DNA of 48,372 nt. Source: DATILL01 sp035476575 (GTDB lineage: Bacteria > Actinomycetota > Actinomycetes > Mycobacteriales > JACQDL01). The position numbers and the translations under genes are program-made. The notes under the pieces were generated by a model, which worked only from the letters and a program-made list of their open reading frames with translations, made no database searches and was not told the DNA's origin. Positions 9,261 through 17,224 of this stretch are shown in pieces; the first letter of the stretch is position 1, and every line of letters begins with the position of its first letter. The stretch covers positions 1 through 48,372 of the forward strand of contig DATILL010000157.1 of the NCBI GenBank assembly GCA_035476575.1, given 5' to 3'.

Positions 9261-9292
9261 CACCTGGCACGGTGCAGGCAACCTGTCGCCGT

Positions 9293-9326
9293 GCCTAGCC
9301 TGCCACGCGGCCTAGCCTGCCACGCG
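9293..9326. repeat. 17-bp perfect tandem duplication before the MFS gene
   Basis: GCCTAGCCTGCCACGCG occurs twice back to back, 36-69 bases upstream of the MFS start. The core CCTGCCACGCG is also found upstream of the FkbH-like gene near 6900. A direct-repeat operator is possible. Confidence 0.6.
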
Positions 9327-9361
9327 CGTCTGTGGACCCTGTGAGGCTAAGGGAGAAGGAC

Positions 9362-10924
9362 ATGAGTATCGACGAGCACATCGCGCCGAACGTCGGCGCC
9401 CAGCCGGAGGCCACCAGCCCGCCACCCCCGGACAACCGGCGCTGGTGGGTGCTGATCGTGGTCTCCATGGCGCAGTTCCTGGTGGTCACCGACGCCACCA
9501 TCGTCAACGTCATGCTGCCGCAGCTCCAGCGGTCCCTCGGCATGTCGGGCACCGGCCTGCAGTGGGTCATGAGCCTGTACGTGCTGCTGTTCGGCGGCCT
9601 GCTGCTGCTCGGCGGGCGGCTCACCGACGTGGTCGGCCGGCGCCGGGTGCTGCTGTCCGGCATCGTGCTGTTCACCGCCGGCTCGTTGCTGGCCGGGCTG
9701 GCGCACAGCCAGGCACAGCTCCTGTCCGCCCGGGCCATCCAGGGCATCGCGGCGGCCTGCGTCTCCCCGGCCGCGCTGTCGATCCTGGTCACGACGTTCA
9801 CCGACCTGAAGGAGCGCAACAAGGCCTTCGGGATCTGGGGCACCGTGATCGGCATCGGCGCCAGCATCGGCACCCTGCTCGGCGGCGCGATCGTGGACAT
9901 CGGCTGGCGCTGGGCGTTCTACATCAACGTGCCCATCGGCGTCGTGCTGGCCCTCGGCGCGGTCGCGCTGATCCGCGGCGGCGCCCCGACCGGCCCGCGG
10001 CCAAAATCCGACACGGCCGGTGCGCTGACCGCCACCGCCGGCCTGCTCGCCGTCGTCTACGGCATCGTCAGCACCACCATGCATGGCTGGCTCGACCCGC
10101 TGACGATCGGCTCGCTGGCCGCTGGCGCCGTCCTGCTCGGCGTGTTCGTGCAGGTGGAGCACCGCAGCACGGCACCGCTGCTGCCGCTGCGGCTGTTCCG
10201 GCAGCGCGGCGTGGTGGCGGGCACGCTCGGCCAGTTCATCACCGCCGGGGTGATGCTGCCGACGTTCTTCCTGCTGCCGCAGTACATGCAGACGGTGCTC
10301 GGCTACAGCCCGCTGAAGACTGGCCTGGCGTACCTGCCGACCAGCCTGGCGCTGATGATCGTCGCGCCGATCCTCACCCAGGCGATCAACAAGACCGGGC
10401 CGCGGTCGCTGTACATCAGCGGCGCCGTAGTCCTGGGCGGGATGCTGGTGCTGCTGCAGGGCACCGCGCTGCACGGCAACTACTGGGGCCTGCTGATGCC
10501 GGCCACGGCGATGCTCGGCCTCGGCCTGGTGCTGTGCATGATCCCGACCCCGGTGGTGGGCACCTCGCAAGCGACCGAGCAGGACGCCGGTACGACCTCC
10601 GCGCTGCTCAACGCGGCGACCGAGGTTGGTGGGGCGCTTGGCCTGGCCGTCACCGCGACCGTGGTGACGGCCAGGGCGGGCGAGCTCATCGTCGGCGGGG
10701 CCGGCCCGCTCGACGCGCTCAACCAGGGCCTGCACCGCGGCTTCCTCGTGCTGCTCGTCTGGGCCGGGCTGAGCCTGCTCGTCGGCATCATCGGCTTCCG
10801 TGGCTTCAAGCCGACCGCCGCCGCGGATGCCCACCCCGCCGTTCTGGACGTCGCCCCACCGAGCGACACGCCGGTGCCGGCCGCGCCCGTCCCCACGCCG
10901 GTCCCGGTGGGTGCGGAGAGCTGA
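9362..10924 (+). CDS. MFS drug exporter, DHA2 (EmrB/QacA) type, 14 TM
   Basis: The protein has 520 residues from ATG 9362, with GGGAGAAGG just upstream; an upstream in-frame start at 9332 lacks one. After a 30-residue hydrophilic N-terminus come about 14 helices. DHA2 motifs are visible: VVTDATIVNVMLPQL in TM1, GGRLTDVVGRRR (motif A) and the WRWAFYINVPIG segment typical of 14-TM drug:H+ antiporters. The C-terminus is Pro/Val-rich. It probably provides self-resistance or export of the tetronate-type product, given its place after the FkbH-ACP pair. A strong hairpin follows. Confidence 0.95.
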   Translation: MSIDEHIAPNVGAQPEATSPPPPDNRRWWVLIVVSMAQFLVVTDATIVNVMLPQLQRSLGMSGTGLQWVMSLYVLLFGGLLLLGGRLTDVVGRRRVLLSGIVLFTAGSLLAGLAHSQAQLLSARAIQGIAAACVSPAALSILVTTFTDLKERNKAFGIWGTVIGIGASIGTLLGGAIVDIGWRWAFYINVPIGVVLALGAVALIRGGAPTGPRPKSDTAGALTATAGLLAVVYGIVSTTMHGWLDPLTIGSLAAGAVLLGVFVQVEHRSTAPLLPLRLFRQRGVVAGTLGQFITAGVMLPTFFLLPQYMQTVLGYSPLKTGLAYLPTSLALMIVAPILTQAINKTGPRSLYISGAVVLGGMLVLLQGTALHGNYWGLLMPATAMLGLGLVLCMIPTPVVGTSQATEQDAGTTSALLNAATEVGGALGLAVTATVVTARAGELIVGGAGPLDALNQGLHRGFLVLLVWAGLSLLVGIIGFRGFKPTAAADAHPAVLDVAPPSDTPVPAAPVPTPVPVGAES

Positions 10925-10951
10925 CCCGACCGCAAGAATCCGTTCGTTCCC

Positions 10952-10989
10952 GACGCCCGCCCGGAGGACATGCCCTCCGGGCGGGCGTC
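10952..10989. terminator. strong 16-bp hairpin after the MFS gene
   Basis: GACGCCCGCCCGGAGG (10952-10967) and CCTCCGGGCGGGCGTC (10974-10989) are perfectly complementary around a 6-nt loop, 28 bases after the MFS stop. It is very GC-rich and has no T-run, as is usual for actinomycete terminators. Confidence 0.8.
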
Positions 10990-11003
10990 CCATCAAGAGC
11001 CCC

Positions 11004-11034
11004 GTCGAGAGTTCGGTCGAGAGTTCGGTCGAGA
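11004..11034. repeat. 12-bp tandem repeat (2.6 copies)
   Basis: GTCGAGAGTTCG is repeated directly between the MFS terminator and the ribosome-binding site of the next gene. No function is apparent. Confidence 0.6.
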
Positions 11035-11048
11035 AAGGAACCACGCAG

Positions 11049-11408
11049 ATGCGGGTCGCAGCAGCCATCGCCTCGGCGGTGCTGATCCTGGAGCTCATCC
11101 TCAGCGCCATCGCCATGCTGAGCGGGATGGAGGCGGGCCTGGCGCGGTTCGCCGAGCTGACCCGGGCCACGCCGCCGCGCTGGCTCCAGCTCACCCTGGG
11201 GACGCTGGACGTGGCCGGCGTGGCCGGGATCATCGCCGGGTTCTGGCAGCCCGGCTGGGCGGTCGCGGCGGCGGCGTACTTCGCCCTGTTCACCGGGGTC
11301 GTGCTGTACCTCCAGCTCACGCACGGCGACCGCGGCGGCTCACTGTTCGCCTACGGCCTGTTCTTCGCCTGCGCGGTCGTCGTGGTCGTGACCCGCGCCG
11401 CCGGCTGA
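11049..11408 (+). CDS. DoxX-like small integral membrane protein
   Basis: The protein has 119 residues from ATG 11049, preceded by GAAAGGA. It consists almost entirely of four hydrophobic helices (starts about residues 5, 55, 75, 98) with short polar loops such as SGMEAGLARFAELT and QLTHGDRGG. Length and layout fit the DoxX/DoxX-like family, whose biochemical role is poorly known. It follows the MFS gene but behind a strong terminator, so it may have its own promoter. It could be an accessory membrane protein of the export locus; there is no direct evidence. Confidence 0.75.
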   Translation: MRVAAAIASAVLILELILSAIAMLSGMEAGLARFAELTRATPPRWLQLTLGTLDVAGVAGIIAGFWQPGWAVAAAAYFALFTGVVLYLQLTHGDRGGSLFAYGLFFACAVVVVVTRAAG

Positions 11409-11415
11409 GCTGGCT

Positions 11416-11502
11416 GGCCCCCATTCCCGACGATCATCGAGTTGTGGTCGCTGATAGAGATCAACTAGCGACCACAACTCGATGATCGTTGGGAATGGGG
11501 CC
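11416..11502. repeat. 87-bp near-perfect inverted repeat between convergent genes
   Basis: Arms 11416-11452 and 11467-11502 (about 36 bp, one mismatch and one extra C) enclose a 14-nt loop. It begins 8 bases after the DoxX-like stop and ends 57 bases before the end of the KASIII-like gene on the other strand, so it can act as a bidirectional terminator. The stem is too long and too little biased for an ordinary terminator and resembles a REP/MITE-type palindrome. GTTGTGGTC in the arm is shared with the 36-nt repeat at 6815. Confidence 0.85.
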
Positions 11503-11558
11503 GGGGAATGAGGTGGGCCACACCAGACGTGCACGGTGCGGCCCACCCACTGCGCCGG

Positions 11559-12596
11559 CTACCAGGTGGGGGTTTCCAGGAGCTCGACGACGGCCACCGT
11601 CCACATGAAGCCGATGCCGACGCCGACCGTGACCAGCAGGTCGCCGGGCTTCGGGGCGCCGGTCTCGACCAGCCGGTTCATCCCGATGAGCTGGTCGCCG
11701 CCGCCCATGTGCCCGTAGTCCAGACCCCAGTCGTACGGCGTGCTGGCCCGGGAGATGCCGAGGGCGTTGTAGAAGCCCCACTCAGCGATCATCCGCGAGA
11801 CGTTGGCGTGCACGAACCACTGGGTGCCGGCCAGGTCGGTGCCGGCGTCGTCCAGGGCGGCCTGCAGGGCCTCGCCGAAGTTCTTGCTGATCAGGGCCAG
11901 CGCGTCGTCGTAGCCGTCCTCGTTGCGCAGCAGCCAGTCGCTCTTGCGCTGCGTGAGGTTGGCCGGCTGACCGCCGTTGCCGGGGGCCGCCGTCCAGCCG
12001 TCGACGCCGCGGTAGAGCGGCTCCAGGCTCGCCTCGGACCGGCTCGCGGTAGACCGCAGCCTGGCGAACCCGGCGCGCTTGGACAGCACGATCGCGCCGG
12101 CGCCGTCGCCGTAGACGGTCTGGTCGTCGCTGCGCCACCGGTCGATGTACGGCAGCTTGAAGGTGTCACCGGTGGTGACCAGGGCGGCCGTGACGTCGGG
12201 GCGGGCGGTGAGGTACGACGCCGCCAGCTCGACGCCGGCCAGGCCGCCGTTGGAGCCCTGGCGCAGCTCGATGGCCGCGCCGGAGCCGCCGGCCGCCTCG
12301 TTCTGGACGTAGTGGGCGGGGGTCCAGAAGTCCTGGCCCTGGTGGCCGAGGCTGGCGTGCAGCACCAGGCCGAGCTCGTCCTTGCCGTGCCCGGACCGCT
12401 CGACCGCCTGCCGGCCGGCCGCCGCCGCCATCGTGGGGCCGGACTCGTCGTCGCCGGCCACCCGGACCGCGCGGACGCCGTTGGTCTCGGCCGCCGCGGC
12501 GTCGTACCACCCGGCCGCGACCGCCTCCTCGGTGGTGACCACCTGCTCGGGCAGGTAGGCGCCGAGCCCGGCGATGTAGACATCTTTCCAACGCAT
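11559..12596 (-). CDS. KASIII-like (FabH-fold) acyltransferase/synthase with Ser in place of Cys
   Basis: The 345-residue protein has the thiolase fold of the ketoacyl-ACP synthase III family. At the nucleophile position it has Ser115 (LRQGSNGG) rather than Cys. His263 (FVHANVS) is present, and Asp301 (GGGDQ) stands where FabH has Asn. A Ser-type KASIII is known in DpsC (doxorubicin starter selection), and Cys-His-Asp forms act as acyltransferases (CerJ type). The C-terminus MWTVAVVELL is typical. It may prime or acylate a carrier protein; candidates are the ACP at 8959 or the first PKS KS, because no loading module exists. It is transcribed towards the DoxX-like gene from a promoter in 12597-13061. 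Confidence 0.85.
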   Translation of the reverse strand: MRWKDVYIAGLGAYLPEQVVTTEEAVAAGWYDAAAAETNGVRAVRVAGDDESGPTMAAAAGRQAVERSGHGKDELGLVLHASLGHQGQDFWTPAHYVQNEAAGGSGAAIELRQGSNGGLAGVELAASYLTARPDVTAALVTTGDTFKLPYIDRWRSDDQTVYGDGAGAIVLSKRAGFARLRSTASRSEASLEPLYRGVDGWTAAPGNGGQPANLTQRKSDWLLRNEDGYDDALALISKNFGEALQAALDDAGTDLAGTQWFVHANVSRMIAEWGFYNALGISRASTPYDWGLDYGHMGGGDQLIGMNRLVETGAPKPGDLLVTVGVGIGFMWTVAVVELLETPTW

Positions 12597-13061
12597 GAAC
12601 CACTCCTGACATGGGCGGAGGTAACCGATCGTCCCGAGGGTCGCGTACGGCGCTCGCGCGGCCCTTGCCCCCGCCTAGCCCACCACTCGCCCCCGCCTCG
12701 TCCGCGACTTGTCGAGGATAGATCGGACAATCCGGGCGCGCCGATTTGTCAACTTCCCACGATTCGTTGTCAACGCACCGCGTCCCGCTGGCTGTCTCCT
12801 CATGAGAGACCTCGAGTCAAGGCGGTGGCTGTGGATCATGGGTGATCTGGTGGTGCTAGTGACGGTGGTTGGGGCAGTCCGGCTGTCCAGTCGGGTGATC
12901 TCGGCGCGGATAGCTATGTGGCACGAGTGCGTACGTGGTAGAACCATGATGGCGCTCGTGGATGCTGCGGGCTCAGGCTCCATCGTCATGGACCGTCACG
13001 CCGACGGTTGCCTGTTGCTCGTGCACCGATCGACAGGCACACCGTGCGGACGGGGGCAGGA
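12597..13061. promoter_or_regulatory. 465-bp divergent intergenic region
   Basis: This lies between the divergent KASIII-like and sigma-factor genes and should hold both promoters. It contains one copy of the CGACTTGTC inverted element (12705-12771). Short open frames here (for example 12709-13065 plus, 12675-12989 minus) have no convincing family features and are not called. GC content falls towards the sigma gene. Confidence 0.5.
12705..12771. repeat. CGACTTGTC-type inverted element, copy 1 (degenerate)
   Basis: It begins CGACTTGTCGAGGATA and contains ATCGGACAATCCGGGC, then AACTTCCCACGA near the right end. The right arm is decayed (GATTCGTTGTC instead of CGACAAGTC). It aligns by eye with the copies at 16090 and 17504. 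Confidence 0.65.
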
Positions 13062-13745
13062 GTGACGATCGACTTCGAGGTCTTCTTTCACACCACCTAC
13101 GCGGGTATGCGGGCCCGAGCGATCGTGCTGTGCGGCCACTGGTACGACGCCGAGGATGCCGTCGCTGAAGCATACACCCAGGCGTTCGTCCGCTGGGACA
13201 AACTCAGCCAGTATGAGTCACCCGAAGGTTGGGTGTTCCGGGTGATGCAGCAGCGACTGTGGAAATCGGCGCGGCGTCAGGCCAGAGAGTCGCCGACGCT
13301 AGACGTACCAGTCCCGCCGCACGCGAGCCCAGAGCAGGTGGCAGAGGTCCATGAGGTGCTGCGTGCCCTAGCAGCTCTGCCACGCCGGCAGCGAATCGTG
13401 ATGGGGCTGCACAGCCAGGGGACGCCGAACGAAGAGATAGCAACGGCGCTATCGGTGTCCGAAGCAACGGTGCGCACGTATCTGTTCCGGGCACGCGAAA
13501 AGTTGCGCGGGCTGCTGGAAAGAACACCGGCGTCGGATGCGGGCGAGGCGCTGGTGCCTTCGTCCAGCGGTTCGGCGCTGTTGCGGCTCCCCGCCGATCC
13601 CGTGGCGACGGGGGTCCGAGATGCGACACAGTGGCTCAAGGAGGCCGCCGAGCTGGACCAGGATGCGAGGGACGCTATGTACGCCTGGGTCAAGGCGACC
13701 GGGGCAGCCCGGGCGAAGAGACGACGCCGAGTTCCTCGATGGTGA
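13062..13745 (+). CDS. ECF-type RNA polymerase sigma factor (SigE-like)
   Basis: The protein has 227 residues from GTG 13062. Region 2 spans about residues 5-75 (FEVFFHTTYAGMRARA, DAEDAVAEAYTQAF, YESPEGWVFRVMQQRL). Region 4 spans about 100-152 (LAALPRRQRIVMGL, SVSEATVRTYLFRAREKLR). A ~75-residue C-terminal extension ends in a basic RRRRVPRW tail; this is longer than in a minimal ECF factor and might be a regulatory segment. The stop overlaps the start of the membrane protease gene, and no anti-sigma gene is next to it. The coupled protease may therefore sense or relay the signal. GC content is lower than in the flanking PKS region. Confidence 0.88.
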   Translation: MTIDFEVFFHTTYAGMRARAIVLCGHWYDAEDAVAEAYTQAFVRWDKLSQYESPEGWVFRVMQQRLWKSARRQARESPTLDVPVPPHASPEQVAEVHEVLRALAALPRRQRIVMGLHSQGTPNEEIATALSVSEATVRTYLFRAREKLRGLLERTPASDAGEALVPSSSGSALLRLPADPVATGVRDATQWLKEAAELDQDARDAMYAWVKATGAARAKRRRRVPRW

Positions 13746-15715
13746 TCCGACTCCGGGCGATGCTTGCTATTGCCCTGCTACCCGGGCCCCATCAGATCGC
13801 TTTTGCGTTGATCATTCTCGATCTACTGTTCTCGCGCAACTTGGCCCAGGCTGTACTACTTTTGCTCATCGTGATGGCAGAGTTGGCTGTTTTCGTTGCA
13901 ATCTGGCGTACGGTGCGCCGAAAGAGGGAGAAGTTACCGGACTGCGAACCGTGGGACTCGGTCGAGGTCACTCGGGAGGAGATGCCAGCGCTGTGGGGAC
14001 TGGTGGACCAGGTCGCCGCCAAAGTCGGCACTGCCGTCCCGGCCAAGCTGTTTCTCACGGCAGAGGCCAACGCATTGGCGAGGGAAAAGACGCGGCTGCT
14101 CGGTCTGGTATCCGGGAAGCGCTGGATGTATGTCGGGGTTCCCTTCGTAATGGGGCTCTCCGCGGACGAGCTTCGGTTCGTCATCGGCCACGAACTAGGG
14201 CACTTCGCGGGGCGGCACACTCAGTTCGGCGCCGCCGTGTACCGCGGCGCGGCTGTGCTGGGACGGACCAGTGAGCGACTCCTGCGAGCCACGCAGGGGA
14301 GGGCGCCAGCCGCTACTCTCGCAAAATTGACATTACTGGTGTTCGACATGTACAAAAGATCTTACGATTGGGTGTCATTGGCTGTACGCCGCAAGCAGGA
14401 ATTCGAGGCCGACACGGTCGCTGCTCGAATCGTTGGTCGGACGGTTGCCGAAGATGCGCTGCGGAAGGTGCATGTGCTGCCCGCTGCTTGGAAACACTAC
14501 TCCGATAAGACGAAAGATCTCTGCCACGGCTACCGATTGATACCGGACGAGCCGTTCCTCGCGTTCAGCAACGTGTTGACCGACCCGGGCTATCGGGCCA
14601 TGCTGGCAGGTGCGAAGACATACCCGCCAGAACAAAAGCAGTCGGCGGGCTGCTCTCACCCGCCCCTCGCCCTGCGGCTGGCAACGGTGGGGAAAGTAGC
14701 TGACTCAGACGTTCCACCGACAGGAACCCCGCCAGTCGACGTAACCAGCATCAGCCCGACGTGGTTGCAGACCGCTCAGCAACAACTGTTCGCAAGGGGC
14801 GACGAACCGCTGACCATCCTGCCATACCAGAATTGGCTCGACACTGTTGCCGAACTCACCGCCAACGTGCACGCCGGGCGATTGGTCCAGGCTGCCGATC
14901 GGCTAACCGGGCACACGGGCGCCAACGTCGACGACATCCTCGGCCTGCTAGAGGCTGGCCGACAGGCCGAGCTCGCCTCCGAGCTAGCCAAACTGTACAA
15001 ACAGCGAAGCTCGGCGCAGGACAAAGATTCACCGCCGCAGGACAACAAGGACCAAATGCGACAGGCACTGTTCGCGCTGGTCGGACAGAGCCTAGTCACT
15101 GCAGGCAAAGCGACATGGGAGATGCGGTGGTGGGCATCGCTAAGCCATCTCGCCAGCAAGCACACCAGCGCCGAAGAACTGTGGATGCTGATGGATAACG
15201 CGCTCAACCGCGAGGACGTGGCCGGGCTGCGGCTTCACCTTGCCTCTGTCGGAGTCGCGCTCGACACCACCGTGCTGATGCCAATGGGCCAGAACTCAAT
15301 TCCGCTCCCGTCTCCGGTGAGCTCGCTGGCCGGTGTAGGAGTCAGTGTGTCTGGCATCCTAGTAATTTTGGCCCTGTTCGGGGCGGCTGGCAACAACACA
15401 CGACAACCTCTGACGAGCCCGACGATACGTCCGCGAACTCCAATCGAGACTTATCTCCCCCGCCCCGAGCAAACCTGGTACCTGCCGCCAATAAACCCAC
15501 GACTTGAATATCCGCTGACGACCTCAATACCTATAGCGAGTCTCCTGGGCACTGTCACAGTGCGGGCCGGTGACACGCTGAGTCGGCTGGCCTGCCGCTA
15601 CGGCACCACAGTGGCCGAGCTACAGAAACTCAATGACCTGGGCACATCGACTCGGATCTTCGCAGGCCAACTGCTCTACTTACCAGAATCGTACATATCA
15701 GAAAAAAGGTGCTGA
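13739..15715 (+). CDS. membrane M48 metalloprotease fused to a C-terminal LysM domain
   Basis: The protein has 658 residues from ATG 13739, overlapping the sigma-factor stop; GTG 13742 is an alternative start. Two N-terminal hydrophobic helices (about 17-57) precede an M48 peptidase domain with HELGH at 151-155 (VIGHELGHFAGRH) and the downstream zinc ligand Glu223 in EFEAD. A ~300-residue helical middle part follows, without clear homology. Another membrane segment (about 555-575) is followed by a Pro-rich stretch and a LysM peptidoglycan-binding domain at 605-649 (VRAGDTLSRLACRYGT...GQLLYLP). The layout suggests a zinc protease in the membrane with LysM in the wall. Coupling to an ECF sigma gene suggests envelope-stress signalling, which is inference. 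Base composition is visibly less GC-rich than its surroundings. Confidence 0.88.
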   Translation: MVIRLRAMLAIALLPGPHQIAFALIILDLLFSRNLAQAVLLLLIVMAELAVFVAIWRTVRRKREKLPDCEPWDSVEVTREEMPALWGLVDQVAAKVGTAVPAKLFLTAEANALAREKTRLLGLVSGKRWMYVGVPFVMGLSADELRFVIGHELGHFAGRHTQFGAAVYRGAAVLGRTSERLLRATQGRAPAATLAKLTLLVFDMYKRSYDWVSLAVRRKQEFEADTVAARIVGRTVAEDALRKVHVLPAAWKHYSDKTKDLCHGYRLIPDEPFLAFSNVLTDPGYRAMLAGAKTYPPEQKQSAGCSHPPLALRLATVGKVADSDVPPTGTPPVDVTSISPTWLQTAQQQLFARGDEPLTILPYQNWLDTVAELTANVHAGRLVQAADRLTGHTGANVDDILGLLEAGRQAELASELAKLYKQRSSAQDKDSPPQDNKDQMRQALFALVGQSLVTAGKATWEMRWWASLSHLASKHTSAEELWMLMDNALNREDVAGLRLHLASVGVALDTTVLMPMGQNSIPLPSPVSSLAGVGVSVSGILVILALFGAAGNNTRQPLTSPTIRPRTPIETYLPRPEQTWYLPPINPRLEYPLTTSIPIASLLGTVTVRAGDTLSRLACRYGTTVAELQKLNDLGTSTRIFAGQLLYLPESYISEKRC

Positions 15716-15763
15716 TACCCTTCGATCGCAACACTCGGAGTCTCCAAATCGGACGAACAACTA

Positions 15764-16039
15764 CTAACCGCCGATCTGGGGTGCCATGCCGAGTGCGGTC
15801 GCAAAGGGCATCAACGCGACGGCAGGGTCGAGGATGGTGACGCTGGCGGCGGTCGCGGGCTCAGGTATGGGCTGGCTGGTCTCTCGGAGCAGGGCTAGGT
15901 GCTCGACCATGGCTTCGAGCATCAGCCGCTCGGTCTCCTCGCGGCTGTCCCCCGCGGCAACGACACCGGGCAGGTCAGGGGAGCACGCGGAGCAGCCCGA
16001 CTCGTCGTCTCCCTCGAAGACGGCCACGTAGCCCCTCAC
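15764..16039 (-). CDS. HicB-like antitoxin-family protein without a HicA partner
   Basis: The protein has 91 residues from GTG 16039, preceded by AGGGAG; upstream codons in the same frame run into the repeat at 16090. The N-terminal half shows the HicB fold pattern: YVAVFEGDDESGCSACSPDLPGVVAAGDSREETERLMLEAM in pieces, i.e. the PDLPG turn followed by the regularly spaced helix. The C-terminal 35 residues are hydrophobic and not a clear DNA-binding domain. No small basic HicA-like frame is adjacent on either side, so a toxin-antitoxin function is doubtful. It converges on the M48 protease gene. Confidence 0.75.
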   Translation of the reverse strand: MRGYVAVFEGDDESGCSACSPDLPGVVAAGDSREETERLMLEAMVEHLALLRETSQPIPEPATAASVTILDPAVALMPFATALGMAPQIGG

Positions 16040-16089
16040 GATCGCTCCCTTCGTAGCCCAGCCTGGCCGAGCGTACGGTCGTCCGCCCG

Positions 16090-16151
16090 CGACTTGTCGG
16101 GGACAGGTCGGACGATTCAGGCATCGATTGGGCGAACTTCCCCGACAAGTC
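16090..16151. repeat. CGACTTGTC-type inverted element, copy 2
   Basis: CGACTTGTCGGGGA at the left end is matched by TCCCCGACAAGTCG at the right end, a 14-bp perfect terminal inverted repeat (the last G is at 16152). The interior has GGTCGGACGATTCAGGC and GGCGAACTT. It sits upstream of both the HicB-like gene and the PadR gene. Confidence 0.8.
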
Positions 16152-16199
16152 GGGGATACGGCGCTTTCGTCAGAGCTCATGGACAGTCGTCTACACGGT

Positions 16200-16212
16200 A
16201 TGTAGAGTACAT
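16200..16212. promoter_or_regulatory. probable PadR autoregulatory operator
   Basis: ATGTA-GAG-TACAT is a perfect palindrome ending 3 bases before the PadR start codon. It overlaps a second dyad, TCTAC (16190) and GTAGA (16202). PadR-family operators commonly contain ATGT...ACAT dyads, so autorepression is likely. Established by pattern only. Confidence 0.55.
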
Positions 16213-16215
16213 GGT

Positions 16216-16557
16216 ATGAATAGTCCGCGGATGACGTTGCAGGTGCAGCTCGTGTTGCGCGCGCTGCTGGAAGATCCCACTAAGCAGCGCTACGGGCTGG
16301 AGGTGTGCGAGCTTGCCGGCCTGCCTTCGGGCACGATCTACCCGATCCTGGCCCGGCTGGAGCAGATGCGCTGGGTGGAGAGCGAGTGGGAGGACCCGGT
16401 CGCGCACGAGCGGACAGGTCGGCCGCGGCGCCGGTACTACCGGCTGACCCCGGACGGCGCCGAACGTGCCCGGCACGCCCTGGCCGCCAGCTTCCGTGGC
16501 CGCCGGGCCACGGCCTGGGGCTTGCCCCGGCCCGAGACCCTGCCCGGCGGTGCCTGA
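16216..16557 (+). CDS. PadR-family transcriptional regulator
   Basis: The protein has 113 residues. The winged-helix domain fills it: VLRALLEDPTKQRYGLEV, LPSGTIYPILARLEQMRWVES, then the wing GRPRRRYYRLTPDGAE. PadR proteins sense small ligands and repress nearby, often membrane or efflux, genes. Its stop codon overlaps the ATG of the following gene (TGATG), so the two are co-translated. A palindromic site lies directly upstream (16200-16212). Confidence 0.95.
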   Translation: MNSPRMTLQVQLVLRALLEDPTKQRYGLEVCELAGLPSGTIYPILARLEQMRWVESEWEDPVAHERTGRPRRRYYRLTPDGAERARHALAASFRGRRATAWGLPRPETLPGGA

Positions 16558-17192
16558 TGAACAGCCCACCGGTTGGCCGAGGAGCCACAGTTCACCGCAG
16601 ATCCGCGACCTACGCGGAGTTGTACGAGGCGGTCCAGCAACCCGTACGCGTCATGGTCGACGCCGCGTTCCTGGCCATCTACCAGGCTGTCGGCTTATGC
16701 CTGGCGGACGCAGCAGCGCGTGTCGCGGCGGACGCGCCGGCGCGCGTGGCGACGCGTGTCGCGGCAGACGCGGCAGCGCGTACCGCGGCGGACGCGGCGA
16801 CCCGTGCCGCGGTGCCCGTGAGGGCGGACATCGCGACGCGTGTCGCGACAGACGCGGCAGCGCATGTCGCGGCGGCGCGCGTGGCGGCGTACGAGGCGGC
16901 GGACGCGGCGAAGGGCGGCGTGTACCAGACGGTGTACGCGGCGCTGCTGGGGGAGGCGCCGATGGCTCAGGCCGCGAGCGCGGAGCCCGGGATGTCACTG
17001 GCGGTGCTGCGCTGGGCCAGGTGGCTGCTGCCCGCGGCGGACCGGACTCGGTGGGTCGCCGAGTGGCGGGGCGAGCTCGCCACGCTGGGCACCCGGCGGG
17101 GCCGGGCCTGCTTCGCCCGGCAGGCGCTGTGCGGGATGCCCCGGCTGTCCAGGACACTGCGCCGGCCTGCTCCCCAGCGGCCCCGGGGGTGA
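16557..17192 (+). CDS. Ala-rich repeat protein with a conserved W-rich C-terminal segment, function unknown
   Basis: The 211-residue protein is translationally coupled to PadR. Residues about 45-125 form an Ala/Asp/Arg/Val repeat (variants of AADAAARVA, ARVAADA) predicted to be continuous amphipathic helix; the DNA beneath is a minisatellite. The C-terminal ~60 residues (LRWARWLLPAADRTRWVAEWRGEL, then RQALCGMPRLSRTLRR) resemble a short segment often seen in actinomycete proteins next to PadR regulators and small membrane proteins. This is from memory of the pattern, not a search. It may be a membrane-surface protein regulated by PadR. Reading frame and coupling are well supported; function is not. 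Confidence 0.7.
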   Translation: MNSPPVGRGATVHRRSATYAELYEAVQQPVRVMVDAAFLAIYQAVGLCLADAAARVAADAPARVATRVAADAAARTAADAATRAAVPVRADIATRVATDAAAHVAAARVAAYEAADAAKGGVYQTVYAALLGEAPMAQAASAEPGMSLAVLRWARWLLPAADRTRWVAEWRGELATLGTRRGRACFARQALCGMPRLSRTLRRPAPQRPRG

Positions 17193-17224
17193 GCCGATGC
17201 GACACACCGGCTCGGGCGGTTGAG

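Noticed and set aside
12675..13065. Small open frames in the KASIII-sigma intergenic region on both strands
   Set aside because: No ribosome-binding site, no family motifs, overlap with a repeat element and with the start of the sigma gene.
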